Shown here piece by piece: positions 17,223 through 26,209 of a DNA stretch of 64,000 bases. The stretch comes from JAJXXT01 sp963764465 (GTDB lineage: Bacteria > Pseudomonadota > Alphaproteobacteria > Acetobacterales > Acetobacteraceae). A program made the translations under genes and the position numbers. Location of the stretch: assembly GCA_963764465.1 (NCBI GenBank), contig CAVXSO010000002.1:682001-746000 (forward strand), given 5' to 3'. The notes under the pieces are model-generated. The model did not search any database. It was not told where the DNA came from and saw only the letters and a program-made list of their open reading frames with translations. The stretch's first letter is position 1; each line of letters starts with the position of its first letter.

Positions 17223-18685
17223 CGATTCCCGGGCCCGATTTCAGCGCCCTGTTCGCGCCCAGGGCGGTTGCCGTGGTTGGCGCCTCCAGCGGCACGGGCG
17301 GGTTTGCCAACACGTTCCTGCGCAACCTGCGCCCGGGCGGCTACGAGGGGCGGATCTACCCCGTGCATCCCAGCGCGCCGGCGATCGAGGGCTTTCCCGC
17401 CATCCGCTCGCTCGCGGACCTGCCGGAGCCGGTGGACTACGCCTATGTCGCGGTCAGCGCCGCGCAGACGCCTGGCCTGTTCGAGGGCGCGGCAGGTAAG
17501 CTGCGCTTCGTGCAGGTGGTTTCCAGCGGTTTTGCCGAGAGCGGCGATGCGGCGTTGCAGGAGCGCCTCGTCGCCGCTGTCCACGAAACGGGTGCCAGGC
17601 TGATCGGGCCCAACTGCCTCGGCGTGCATGCGCCGCGCGCGCGGCTCTCCTTCGTCGATGGCGTGAACTTCGCCGCCGAGGGCGTGGGCGTGCTGTCGCA
17701 GAGCGGTGGGCTCGGTGTCGATATCCTCCGGCGCGGGCAGGTGCGTGGCGTGCGGTTCAGCGGGCTGGTCACGCTCGGCAATTGCGCGGATCTCGGGGCG
17801 GCGGACCTCATCGCGCACTACCTCGCCGATCCGGCGACGCGTGTCGTCGGCCTCTACCTGGAGGACGCGAAGGACGCGCGCCGGCTGTTCGATACGTTAC
17901 GACAGGCGAACGGTGCCAAGCCCGTGGTGCTGCTCAAGGGCGGGCGCACGGCGGACGGGCAGCGCGCCTCCGCCTCCCACACCGCGGCGCTGGCCCAGGA
18001 CGACCGGCTCTGGCAGGCGTTCGCGCGGCAGACCGGCGCCATTCTTGTCGATACGCTCGACGCGTTTCTTGACGCGCTCCTGCTGTTGCAGTGCGTCGGC
18101 CCGCGCGCGACGCCGACGCATCGGGTGGTGCTGTTCGGCAATGGTGGCGGCACCAGCGTGCTGGCGGCGGATGCATTCGGCCGTGCCGGCTTCACCGTGC
18201 CGCGCTTCGGCCAGGCGACGCTGGCACGGCTGGAGGCGCTCGGCCTGCCACCGGGATCGAGCGTGCAGAACCCGGTCGATACGCCGGCCGGGACGCTGCG
18301 GCAGGAGGACGGGCGCATCGCGGGACGAATCTTCGATGCCTTCGCGCAGGAGCCTGGGATCGGTGCCGTGGTGATGCACCTCAACATGACCGTGATCCTG
18401 AGCTACGCGAACCCGCGCATCCTGCCCAATCTCTTCGAAGCGGCCATGAGTGCCCGCGGCGACGGGGCGGATGCCTCGCATTTCGTGCTGGTGCTGCGCT
18501 CGGACGGCGAGGCGGCGATCGAGGCGCAGAAGCAGACATACCGCGAGCAGGCGGTGGCTGCCGGCATCCCGGTCTACAACGAGCTGGTGGAGGCCGCACA
18601 GGCGCTGCGCGGGCTCGCCGCGTACGAGGGATATCTGTGTCGCCGGCGCCCCCGGCACGCGAGCGAGGCGGACCGCGCGCCGTAG
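17219..18685 (+). CDS. ADP-forming acyl-CoA ligase, CoA-binding (alpha) subunit
   Basis: 488 residues. It opens with a CoA-binding Rossmann domain (VAVVGASSGTGGFANTF, GRIYPVHPSAPAIEG, LIGPNCLGVHAP). Succinyl-CoA-ligase-like domains follow, with LSQSGGLGVDILRRGQ, SASHTAALAQD (phosphohistidine loop) and VVLFGNGGGTSVLAADAFG. It aligns along its length with the C-terminal half of the ligase at 410-2581. Together with the preceding ATP-grasp subunit it should activate an acid to its CoA thioester. It is the last gene of the TRAP-carboxylase operon, after which 174 bases without a gene separate it from the convergent stress operon. Confidence 0.88.
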   Translation: MTIPGPDFSALFAPRAVAVVGASSGTGGFANTFLRNLRPGGYEGRIYPVHPSAPAIEGFPAIRSLADLPEPVDYAYVAVSAAQTPGLFEGAAGKLRFVQVVSSGFAESGDAALQERLVAAVHETGARLIGPNCLGVHAPRARLSFVDGVNFAAEGVGVLSQSGGLGVDILRRGQVRGVRFSGLVTLGNCADLGAADLIAHYLADPATRVVGLYLEDAKDARRLFDTLRQANGAKPVVLLKGGRTADGQRASASHTAALAQDDRLWQAFARQTGAILVDTLDAFLDALLLLQCVGPRATPTHRVVLFGNGGGTSVLAADAFGRAGFTVPRFGQATLARLEALGLPPGSSVQNPVDTPAGTLRQEDGRIAGRIFDAFAQEPGIGAVVMHLNMTVILSYANPRILPNLFEAAMSARGDGADASHFVLVLRSDGEAAIEAQKQTYREQAVAAGIPVYNELVEAAQALRGLAAYEGYLCRRRPRHASEADRAP

Positions 18686-18859
18686 GCACCGTTGCGGAAG
18701 ACCAACGGTTCTCCCGCTCGTCCGGATGCTCGACGGTGATCTGGTCCGGGGCGGCGCATCAACGCCGGTGATGACCTGCACGGGGATTGACTGCCGGGCC
18801 GCGAACAGCCGTTCCGCGCGCCTCGTGCGGCAGGGCAGGAAAAACCGACGCGGCCGGCT

Positions 18860-19705
18860 CTAGCCCGGGGCCGTGCCGGCGAGCAGCACCGGCACGCCGC
18901 GTGCGGCGGCGATGCGCGCGGCGGCGGCGGCGAGCGGGGTGGCGCGCGTCAGCACCACCAGGCGTTCATGCAGTTCCGCCAGCGCGTCCAGCCAATCCTT
19001 CGTGCTGCCGCCTTGGATGTTGCGCGCGGTGATGCGCTGGTGGAGCAGCCCGGCGGCGCGGGCCCGCGCCACGGCATCCTGCGCCGCGTCCCGCGCCGTG
19101 CCCTCCGCCAGCAGCAGGACGAGGTCCTCGCCGGTCGCGGCGGCAACGCCGGCGGCGGTCTCGAGCGCTGGGTCGTGCGCGTCCGCCAGCAGGGCCGCGA
19201 TGGCGCCATGCGCCCGCCGGGCCCGCGCCGGCAGCAGCAGGATGGAACAGCCGGGCTCCACCGCCTCAGGCAGCGGCCAGGCGCCGCGCGGGTCCGGGGG
19301 GCCGGGGGAGGTTTGTTCCGCAATCACAAGGATGTCGCCGGAGCGGCAGGCGGCGGCCATGCGCGAGGCGGGGTCGCCGCGCACCACCTCGAACGCGCAG
19401 GCGATGCCGGTGGTCTTCGCGGCGCTGTCCAGCAGGTGTTGCGCCCGCAGCGCCGCCTCGCGCATCTCCGCCTCCAGCGCGTCCGCGGTGAGCGGGCTCC
19501 AGGTATGGGTGGTGAGCCGGATCTCGCGCGCGAAGGGCAGTGCCGCCATGGCCAGCAGCAATTCGTCCTCGACGAACAGGCCGTGCAGGCCAAGGCTGAG
19601 CAGCCGCGCCAGCTCCGCCACCGCCTGCATGGAGGCGGCGTCGACCGTCGCGTGGCAGAGGCCGAGGACGACCCTGCCCTCATCCGCCCGTCGCTTGCCG
19701 CTCAT
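18860..19705 (-). CDS. Universal-stress-protein-like protein
   Basis: 281 residues from the ATG at 19705, which overlaps the lon-like stop by 4 bases (ATGA). The N-terminal half has a UspA-like layout: RVVLGLCHATVDAASMQAVAELARLLSLGLHGLFVEDELLL, then CAFEVVRGDPASRMAAACRSGDILVIAEQ. The C-terminal half resembles a second, degenerate alpha/beta repeat. No enzymatic motif is visible. Translational coupling to the Lon-like protease suggests that the two act together in a stress response. It is the last gene of a minus-strand run that starts at 24021. The family assignment is by pattern and is moderate. Confidence 0.65.
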   Translation of the reverse strand: MSGKRRADEGRVVLGLCHATVDAASMQAVAELARLLSLGLHGLFVEDELLLAMAALPFAREIRLTTHTWSPLTADALEAEMREAALRAQHLLDSAAKTTGIACAFEVVRGDPASRMAAACRSGDILVIAEQTSPGPPDPRGAWPLPEAVEPGCSILLLPARARRAHGAIAALLADAHDPALETAAGVAAATGEDLVLLLAEGTARDAAQDAVARARAAGLLHQRITARNIQGGSTKDWLDALAELHERLVVLTRATPLAAAAARIAAARGVPVLLAGTAPG

Positions 19706-22155
19706 GTCTTCTCGCCTCCCTCGTTCTCCTTGCCGGCGGCCTTCTTCCGCACCTCGGCGAACTGCCGCAGCTTGTCCTCCACCGCGCGGTTCACGCTGCC
19801 CGCCGGATAGGAGCCGTCCGCCGCGCGCCCGCCCGCCGGCCGGCCCGTGAGCAGCGCGATGCCCTCGTCGATCGTGTGCACGGGATAGACGGCGAAACGA
19901 CCGGCCTCGCACGCCTCCACCACGTCGCGGCGCAGCATCAGGTGCTGCGTGTTCGCGGCCGGGATCAGCACGCCCTGCGTACCCGTGAGGCCGCGGCCGG
20001 CGCAGATATCGAAGTAGCCCTCGATCTTCTCGTTGACGCCGCCGATCGCCTGCACCACGCCGTGCTGGTTGACCGAGCCGGTGACGGCGAAATCCTGCCG
20101 GAGCGGGATGTCGCCGATTGCGGAGAGCAGCGCATAAAGCTCGGCCGAGGAGGCGCTGTCGCCGTCGATGCCGCCATAGGATTGCTCGAACACCAGGCTG
20201 GCGTAGAGCGACATCGGCGTATCGAGAGCGTAACGGCCGGCAAGGAAGCCCGAGAGGATCAGCACGCCCTTGCTGTGCAGCGGGCCGCCGAGCTCCACCT
20301 CGCGCTCGATATCGACGATCTTGCCCCCGCCCGGCCGCACCCGGCAGGTGATGCGCGAGGGATGGCCGAAGGCGAAGCCGGCGAAGGACATCACCGCGAG
20401 CCCGTTGATCTGCCCCACGCGCGCGCCGCTCGTTTCGATCAGCGCGATATCGCGCAGGATCATCTCCCGCCCGCGTTCGCTGACGCGCGACATGCGGCGG
20501 ATGCGCTGGGCGATGGCGGTATCCACGTCCTCGCGCGTCACCACCTTGCGGCCGGCGATCGCCGCGACGTGGCCTGCCTCGGCAAGCAGATCGTGCAGCC
20601 CCTCGGCGAGCAGGCTGAGCTTGCGCGCGTCCTCCGCCATGCGCGAGGCGTGCTCGATCACGCGTGCGACGCCGCCACGATCGAGCGGCGGCAGCTTCTC
20701 CTCCGCCACGATGCCGCCGATCATGCGCGCGAGCGTCGCCTCGCCCGCCTCGGTGCGGTCCGCGTCGTCGTCGAAATCGGCGAGCACCTTGAAATACTGC
20801 GCCACGTCCGGATCGAGGGCGGCCATCATGTGGTAGAGCATGCGGTCGCCGAACAGCACCACCTTCACGTCGAGCGGGATCGGCGCCGGCTCCAGCGAGA
20901 CGGTGGTGGCGAAGCCCATGAAGCGGCCCACGTCCTCGATGGCGATTTCCCGGCGGCGCAGCGTGCGCTTGAGCGCCTGCCAGCTGAACGGCTCGGTGAG
21001 CAGGCTGCGCGTATCGAGCAGCAGCGTGCCGCCATTGGCCCGGTGCAGGGCGCCGGCCTTGATCAGCCGGAAATCGGTGACGAGCGCACCCTGGATCTGT
21101 ACGTATTCGATACGGCCGACCAGGTTGGCGAGCGTGGGGTGCGGCTCCTCCACCACCGGCGCGCCGGGCGAGTGGTCGGTCTGGGTGACGACGACGTTCA
21201 CCTCGTAGCGGCCGAACGGGCCGCTCAGGCGCATCGCCGCCTGGATCGCGCCGGGTTCCGCGGCCTCGGCCGACATCAGCTGCGGCAGGTTCTCGAGCAT
21301 GTCGGCGCGGATCGCTTCGACATGCGCGAGCACCGCCGGCAGATCGGCGAACTCTCCCCGCAGCTGGCTGAAGAGCTGCTCCGCGGCCTGGCCCGCGGTC
21401 TCGCGGTCGAGTGCCCGGACGGCGTCGCGCTGCTGCTTCTCCAGGCGCGGGATGGAGCGCAGCGTTTCCTCCAGCTCCTTCTCCAGCTCGCCGATCGCCT
21501 CGCGCGTGGCGCGCTGCTCGGCCTCCGGCCATTGGTTGAAGTCGGCGGGCGGCACCACCTTGCCGTCGCGCACCGGCGCCATGCCGAAGCCCATCGGCGT
21601 GCGCAGGAGGGCGATGTTGCGGGACTGGGCCTTTTCGTTGAGCGCGTTGAAGGCGCGCTCGTTCTTCGACTGCACCTCCTGCTCGATGGCGTGGCGGCGC
21701 TTCTGGTAGTCCTCGCTCTCGAACAGCGCGGGCAGCGACAGGCGCAGATCCTCGATGAGGGCGTGCACCGCCTTTTGCAACTCCGGCGCGCGGCGGGCGG
21801 GAAGGGCGAGCGCCACCGGCTGCTGCGGCGCGGCGAAGTTGTTGACGTAGACCCAGTCCTGCGGCGGCGGGCGCGTGGCGGCGGCTTCGTCCAGCAGCGA
21901 CTTCACCGCCTGCTGCGCGCGCGCGGCGCTGGTGCCGATGACGAAGATGTTGAAGCCGCGACGGTCGATGCCGGTGCCGAAGCCGATGGCCTCATGCGCG
22001 CGCGGCTGGTTGGCGAGAAGCGGCAACGGTGCCAGGTCCGCCGTGGTCTCGAAGACGAGGCGGCTGAGATCGGCGGCGCGGTAGAGTGCTGCGGGTGCCA
22101 GCGGCGGCGGTGTGCGCGGTTGCGCGGAGGGTTGTTCGCTCGGCTCCTCGGGCAT
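19702..22155 (-). CDS. Lon-related ATP-dependent protease (AAA+ with C-terminal S16 peptidase)
   Basis: 817 residues. An N-terminal region carries the degenerate P-loop-like segment FGTGIDRRGFNIFVIGTSAARAQQAV. A long coiled helical insertion (about 160-290) follows, with many Glu/Arg/Gln residues. AAA-type elements include GRIEYVQIQGALVTDFRLIKAGALHRANGGTLLLD and a helical lid. The C-terminal S16 domain has the Ser/Lys dyad in GGIDGDSASSAELYALLSAIGDIPL (Ser near 665) and GGVNEKIEGYFD (Lys near 711). This is the archaeal-LonB-like family common in proteobacteria, distinct from classic LonA. The window has no chaperone or Clp genes, so it is not part of a general proteolysis operon. Confidence 0.85.
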   Translation of the reverse strand: MPEEPSEQPSAQPRTPPPLAPAALYRAADLSRLVFETTADLAPLPLLANQPRAHEAIGFGTGIDRRGFNIFVIGTSAARAQQAVKSLLDEAAATRPPPQDWVYVNNFAAPQQPVALALPARRAPELQKAVHALIEDLRLSLPALFESEDYQKRRHAIEQEVQSKNERAFNALNEKAQSRNIALLRTPMGFGMAPVRDGKVVPPADFNQWPEAEQRATREAIGELEKELEETLRSIPRLEKQQRDAVRALDRETAGQAAEQLFSQLRGEFADLPAVLAHVEAIRADMLENLPQLMSAEAAEPGAIQAAMRLSGPFGRYEVNVVVTQTDHSPGAPVVEEPHPTLANLVGRIEYVQIQGALVTDFRLIKAGALHRANGGTLLLDTRSLLTEPFSWQALKRTLRRREIAIEDVGRFMGFATTVSLEPAPIPLDVKVVLFGDRMLYHMMAALDPDVAQYFKVLADFDDDADRTEAGEATLARMIGGIVAEEKLPPLDRGGVARVIEHASRMAEDARKLSLLAEGLHDLLAEAGHVAAIAGRKVVTREDVDTAIAQRIRRMSRVSERGREMILRDIALIETSGARVGQINGLAVMSFAGFAFGHPSRITCRVRPGGGKIVDIEREVELGGPLHSKGVLILSGFLAGRYALDTPMSLYASLVFEQSYGGIDGDSASSAELYALLSAIGDIPLRQDFAVTGSVNQHGVVQAIGGVNEKIEGYFDICAGRGLTGTQGVLIPAANTQHLMLRRDVVEACEAGRFAVYPVHTIDEGIALLTGRPAGGRAADGSYPAGSVNRAVEDKLRQFAEVRKKAAGKENEGGEKT

Positions 22156-22281
22156 CGTTCGTCTTCCCCGTCCAGGCTGTTTCCTCGCCCCGCAGGATGG
22201 CCGCTGCCACGCGGCCTGTCCATGGCGGGGCGCGCCCGCGTCGCGTCGCCGTGGCTGGCGCGGCGCCGCTCGCCCCGCGCG

Positions 22282-22644
22282 TCAGGCGGGGGCGGAGGGG
22301 TCCGCGTGCGTCTTCACGTCGCCGCGCTTCTCGCGGGCGTAATCCTGCAACTGCCGGCGCGCGGACTGGAACGCGTCGTGGAGTGCCACGGGCAGGTCCT
22401 CATGCGCGTGGTGCTCCGGCGGGTCGCGGCGGACGACGATCTCGGCTCCCGGCACCACGAGGTCGATGCGCACGTGGAAGAGATTGCCGCGGTGGTGGCG
22501 CTTGTTGCTGGCCTCCACCACGACGCTGCAGCCGGTGATGCGGTCGAAAAACCGTTCCAGGTCGGCAACGTGCTTGCGCACCTCGTCCTCGACGCCGATG
22601 GGCGCGGTCATGTTGCGGAAGGCGAGGCGGAGCGGCTCCTGCAT
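22282..22644 (-). CDS. HPF/RaiA-family ribosome hibernation-promoting factor
   Basis: 120 residues with the HPF/RaiA fold pattern. RLAFRNMTAPIGVEDEVRKHVADLERFF is the first strand-helix. FHVRIDLVVPGAEIVVRRDPPEHHAHEDLPVALHDAFQSARRQLQDYAREKRG is the strand-strand-long-helix part. It is the short form without the dimerisation tail. Such proteins stall ribosomes in the dormant state. It lies in a minus-strand stress gene run between the phosphoribosyltransferase and the Lon-like protease, 126 bases upstream of the latter. Confidence 0.85.
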   Translation of the reverse strand: MQEPLRLAFRNMTAPIGVEDEVRKHVADLERFFDRITGCSVVVEASNKRHHRGNLFHVRIDLVVPGAEIVVRRDPPEHHAHEDLPVALHDAFQSARRQLQDYAREKRGDVKTHADPSAPA

Positions 22645-22664
22645 GGCGATCTCCTTCTTGTGGC

Positions 22665-23306
22665 TCAGGCCGGCGCGGCGGCGGCGAGCAGGGCTGCCAC
22701 CGCCGCGTCGCCGAGCTGGGGGAAGCGTTCGTAGAACTGGCCCACGGCGCCGAAATCCTCCGGCAATTCGAGGGCGATGCAGACATCGGCCTCCTCGCGC
22801 AGCGCCTTCAGCGTCTCGGGCGGCGCCACCGGCACGGCGAGCACCAGGCGCGCGGGCTTGCGGGCGCGCGTGGCCCGCAGCGCCGCCTGCATCGTGGCGC
22901 CGGTCGCGATGCCGTCATCGACGACGATCGCGGTGCGGCCCTCGAGTGCCACCGGCGCCCGGCCGCCCAGCCAGAGGGCGCGGCGGCGCGCGATCTCGCG
23001 CAGCGCATCCTCCCGCGCTTCCTCGATATAGGCCTGCGGGATGGAGAGTGCCGCGATCGCGCGCTCGTTGCGGGCGAGGGTGGGCGGCGTGCCCTCCGCG
23101 ACGGCGGCGATGGCGAATTCCGGCGCGCGCGGGGCGCCGATCTTGCGCACCAGGATCAGGTCCAGCGGCGCCGCCAGCGCGCGGGCGATTTCGTAGCCCA
23201 CCGGCACGCCGCCGCGCGGCAGGGCGAGAACCACCGGGCGCTCGTCGCGGAACGCGAGCAGGCGCTGTGCGAGAAGCCTGCCGGCATCGGAACGGTCACG
23301 AAACAT
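22665..23306 (-). CDS. Phosphoribosyltransferase family protein
   Basis: 213 residues. The PRPP-binding loop is TAIVVDDGIATGATMQAAL, and an N-terminal RPVVLALPRGGVPVGYEIA precedes the flexible hood. This subfamily (related to stress-cluster PRTases rather than to a purine or pyrimidine salvage enzyme) usually stands next to an alpha/beta hydrolase, as here. The upstream hydrolase reading frame overlaps this start by 11 bases. The actual base or acceptor is unknown. Confidence 0.85.
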   Translation of the reverse strand: MFRDRSDAGRLLAQRLLAFRDERPVVLALPRGGVPVGYEIARALAAPLDLILVRKIGAPRAPEFAIAAVAEGTPPTLARNERAIAALSIPQAYIEEAREDALREIARRRALWLGGRAPVALEGRTAIVVDDGIATGATMQAALRATRARKPARLVLAVPVAPPETLKALREEADVCIALELPEDFGAVGQFYERFPQLGDAAVAALLAAAAPA

Positions 23307-24021
23307 GTTCGTCGGTCTTGAGGGCGCGGGCCCTCTTGACGGCGCAGGCCCCGGGGCGCGGCGCGTGCGGGTGCGCGAGGAACCAGTCGCGCGCGAGGGC
23401 GATCACCGCGTCCAGCGCGCCCCACTCCTCGAAGAGATGCCCGGCGCCGTCGACGATTTCCAGCCGGCGCTCGCAGCGCAGCCGCGCATAGGCCCAGCGG
23501 TTCAGTGCCAGCACGTCCGTGTCGTTGCCGCCCACGATCAGCAGCGTCGGCGCGGTGACGCGGGCGAGCGCGCCGTTCGCGAGGTCCGGCCGGCCGCCGC
23601 GGCTCACGATCGCGCAGATATCGTTCCTGCCGGCGGCGGCGACAAGGGCGGCGGCGGCGCCGGTGCTGGCGCCGAAGAAGGAGAGCGGCAGGTTGCGGCC
23701 GGCGGCGAGGTCCCTTGCCCAGTCCGCCGCGTGGCGCAGCCGCGAAGCGAGAAGCTCGATGTCGAAGACGTGCTGGCGCTGAATCGCCTCCTCCTCGGTG
23801 AGGAGATCGAAGAGCAGCGTCGCGAGCCCGGCGCGGCGCAGCGCCTCCGCGACGACGGCGTTGCGCGGGCTGAGACGGCTGCTGCCCGAGCCGTGCGCGA
23901 ACAGCACCAGGCCATGGGCGTTGCCATCGGGGAAGGCGAGCAACGCCTCGCCGCCATGTGGCGGCAGCGTCACGGTCAGGGGACGATGCGATGCATCGCT
24001 CGGCCTGGAGCGCGAAACCAT
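23296..24021 (-). CDS. Alpha/beta hydrolase (dienelactone-hydrolase-like)
   Basis: 241 residues with the alpha/beta-hydrolase order. LVLFAHGSGSSRLSPRN is the oxyanion loop, LSFFGASTGAAAAL the nucleophile elbow (Ser in GASTG), APTLLIVGGNDTDVL the acid strand, and VDGAGHLFEEWG the catalytic His. A ribosome site AGGAGA lies 8 bases before the ATG. It is the first gene of the minus-strand stress run and is divergent from polX across a Crp/Fnr-type box. The substrate is unknown. Confidence 0.85.
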   Translation of the reverse strand: MVSRSRPSDASHRPLTVTLPPHGGEALLAFPDGNAHGLVLFAHGSGSSRLSPRNAVVAEALRRAGLATLLFDLLTEEEAIQRQHVFDIELLASRLRHAADWARDLAAGRNLPLSFFGASTGAAAALVAAAGRNDICAIVSRGGRPDLANGALARVTAPTLLIVGGNDTDVLALNRWAYARLRCERRLEIVDGAGHLFEEWGALDAVIALARDWFLAHPHAPRPGACAVKRARALKTDEHVS

Positions 24022-24052
24022 GACATTCTCCTAGAGAGGACCGCTGGGTTTT

Positions 24053-24072
24053 TCCTTGACTCAGGTCAAGGA
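24053..24072. promoter_or_regulatory. Crp/Fnr-type operator between the hydrolase operon and polX
   Basis: TCCTTGACTCAGGTCAAGGA has two perfect 8-bp inverted arms around TCAG. The core TTGAC-N4-GTCAA fits Crp/Fnr-family sites (FNR/FixK/NNR consensus TTGAY-N4-RTCAA). Its centre is about 60 bases upstream of the polX start and 41 bases upstream of the hydrolase start. That would allow activation of polX from the usual -41.5 position. Confidence 0.75.
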
Positions 24073-24122
24073 TTGGGCGGAAGGCGTGGTCGATATCCAA
24101 TTCGGCCGGGGAGTACGGCAGG

Positions 24123-25841
24123 ATGGCCGTCGCCAATGCCGAGATTGCCGAGCAGCTCGACAAGGTTGCCGACCTGCTCGACATCGAAGGCGCCAACCCG
24201 TTCCGTGTTCGTGCCTACCGTCGCGCGGCGCGGCTGATCGAGGGGCTGCCGCGCAGCGTCGCGGACATGCTGGCGGAAGGGGCGGATCTCGACGAGTTGC
24301 CGGGAATCGGGCCCGATCTCGCGGCGAAGATCGCGGAAATCGCGCGCGGCGGGCATCTCGCCATGCTCGACGCGCTCGCGCGGGAGGTTCCCCCCGGGAT
24401 CACGTCGCTGCTGCGCCTGCCGGGGCTGGGGCCGAAGCGCGTGCACCTGCTGCAGGAGCGGCTGGGCATCGACAGCATCGAGAAGCTCGAGGCGGCGGCG
24501 AAATCCGGCCGGCTGCGCGAGGTGCCGGGCATCGGCCCCGGGACGCAGGTGAAGGTGCTGCGCGCGCTCGCCACCGGCGCTGCCAACACGCCGCGCACCA
24601 GGCTCGCCGCGGCGGAGCAGATCGCGCTGCCGCTGCTGCGCCACATCGCCGGCACCGAGGGCGTGCTGCGGGCGGAGGTGGCGGGAAGCTTCCGCCGCCG
24701 GCGCGAGACGGTGGGCGACCTCGACCTCGTGGTCGCGGCGGCGGCAGGGCAGGGGGCGATGCGCGCCTTCACCGGCTACGAGGCGGTGGCGGAGGTGGTG
24801 GAGCGGGGACCGACGCGCGCGACGGTACGCCTGCGCAACGGGTTGCAGGTCGACCTGCGCGTGGTGGGGGAGGAAAGCTACGGCGCCGCGCTCTGCTACT
24901 TCACCGGGTCCAAGGCGCACAACATCGCGCTCAGGCAGATCGCCGTGGAGCGTGGCTGGAAGCTCAACGAATACGGGCTGTTCGAGGGTGGGCGGCGGCT
25001 CGCGGGCGGGACGGAGGCGGAACTCTACAAGCGGCTCGGCCTCGCATGGGTGCCGCCCGAGCTGCGCGAGGACCTGGGCGAGATCGAGGCCGCGCGGCGG
25101 GGCGAGCTGCCGCATCTCGTCGAGGCCGCGGACATGCGCGGCGACCTGCACGTCCACACCACGGCGAGCGACGGGCGCGCGACGCTTGCGGAGATGGTGG
25201 CGGCGGCGCGCGTGAAGGGCTACGCCTACATGGCGGTCACGGACCACAGCCAGCGCATGGCGATGGTGCACGGGCTGGACGCGGGCCGGCTGCATGCGCA
25301 GGTGGACGAGATCGCGAGGCTGAACGCCAGGCTCTCCGGCTTCACGGTGCTCGCCGGGATCGAGGTCGATATCCTGGAGGATGGCTCGCTCGATCTCCCG
25401 GATGCGGTGCTGCGGCGGCTGGACCTGGTGGTGGGCGCGATCCACTCGCGCTTCAACCTGCCGCAGCGGAAGCAGACGGAGCGGCTGCTGCGCGCGATGG
25501 ACAACCGGCTGCTCAACATCGTCGCCCACCCCACGGGGCGGCTGATCAACGAGCGGCCTTCCCACGAGCTCGACGTGGAGCGGATCATGCGCGCGGCGGC
25601 GGAGCGCGGCTGCGTGCTGGAGGTCAATGCGCAACCGGAACGGCTCGATCTCGCCGACACGCATTGCAGGCTGGCGAAGCAGCTCGGCGTGAAGGTCGCG
25701 ATCTCGACGGACGCGCACGCGGCGGCGGAGCTGGACTTCATGCGCTTCGGGCTGGACCAGGCACGCCGCGGCTGGCTGGAGGCGGACGACGTGATCAACA
25801 CGCGCGGCCTGGCCGCCCTGCGCGCGCTGCTGCGGCGCTGA
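24123..25841 (+). CDS. polX: DNA polymerase/3'-5' exonuclease PolX (PHP domain)
   Basis: 572 residues. An N-terminal 8-kDa and helix-hairpin-helix region (LDIEGANPFRVRAYRRAARLIEGLP, LPGIGPDLAAKI, LPGLGPKRV, VPGIGPGTQ) leads to the polymerase-X palm. That palm has the metal-binding motif AGSFRRRRETVGDLDLVV. The PHP phosphoesterase domain begins near residue 340 with RGDLHVHTTASDGRAT and ends with AISTDAHAAAELDFMRFGL. The protein fills short gaps in base-excision or end-joining repair. It is divergent from the hydrolase operon and preceded by a Crp/Fnr box, suggesting oxygen- or stress-linked expression. Confidence 0.93.
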   Translation: MAVANAEIAEQLDKVADLLDIEGANPFRVRAYRRAARLIEGLPRSVADMLAEGADLDELPGIGPDLAAKIAEIARGGHLAMLDALAREVPPGITSLLRLPGLGPKRVHLLQERLGIDSIEKLEAAAKSGRLREVPGIGPGTQVKVLRALATGAANTPRTRLAAAEQIALPLLRHIAGTEGVLRAEVAGSFRRRRETVGDLDLVVAAAAGQGAMRAFTGYEAVAEVVERGPTRATVRLRNGLQVDLRVVGEESYGAALCYFTGSKAHNIALRQIAVERGWKLNEYGLFEGGRRLAGGTEAELYKRLGLAWVPPELREDLGEIEAARRGELPHLVEAADMRGDLHVHTTASDGRATLAEMVAAARVKGYAYMAVTDHSQRMAMVHGLDAGRLHAQVDEIARLNARLSGFTVLAGIEVDILEDGSLDLPDAVLRRLDLVVGAIHSRFNLPQRKQTERLLRAMDNRLLNIVAHPTGRLINERPSHELDVERIMRAAAERGCVLEVNAQPERLDLADTHCRLAKQLGVKVAISTDAHAAAELDFMRFGLDQARRGWLEADDVINTRGLAALRALLRR

Positions 25842-25852
25842 GAGAGGCGGGC

Positions 25853-26107
25853 TCAGTGCCGCGAAACGTGTTTGAAGCGGCGGAAATACCAGGTGATCTC
25901 GTCGTCGGAGAGGCCGAGGTCGCGCAGGGTAAGGATCGATGACCGCGGGATGCGGGTGAGCATCGGCGCCGGCGATGGCGCGGCGCGCCAGGCCGTCTCC
26001 AATGCGCGCGATGCTTCCCGCGCGCGGGATTTCGCCGCATCGTCGCTCATGCCGTCGAGCCCGCGCATCCGGTCAAGCAATGCTTCCTCCCGTGTCCGCC
26101 GCGCCAT
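25853..26107 (-). CDS. Small hypothetical protein
   Basis: 84 residues, unrecognised. It is rich in Arg and Ala, with a helical N half and a conserved-looking end TLRDLGLSDDEITWYFRRFKHV. It has no signal peptide and no membrane segment. It converges on polX (11 bases between stops). A TTGAT-N4-GTCAA box lies about 95 bases upstream of its ATG, a spacing that allows direct Crp/Fnr control. The coding status rests on codon style and this promoter context. Confidence 0.55.
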   Translation of the reverse strand: MARRTREEALLDRMRGLDGMSDDAAKSRAREASRALETAWRAAPSPAPMLTRIPRSSILTLRDLGLSDDEITWYFRRFKHVSRH

Positions 26108-26195
26108 TCGTTCGCGGTGCCGGCATTCTTGCCAGGGCAGGTGGCACGCACAACCACCGGAAAATACTCAGGCGCGGGCGGGATCCCCGCGATCA

Positions 26196-26209
26196 TTGAT
26201 CGATGTCAA
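26196..26209 (-). promoter_or_regulatory. Second Crp/Fnr-type box, upstream of the small protein gene
   Basis: TTGATCGATGTCAA fits TTGAY-N4-RTCAA with one asymmetric position. It straddles the 3' end of the sensor kinase gene and sits about 95 bases before the start of the 84-residue gene at 25853-26107. A transcription start 41.5 bases from its centre would give a leader of roughly 50 bases. Confidence 0.55.

Noticed and set aside
18860..21532. 890-codon frame combining the Usp-like protein with an upstream part
   Set aside because: The upstream 600 codons are an out-of-frame read of the Lon-like gene. The real start is the ATG overlapping the lon-like stop.
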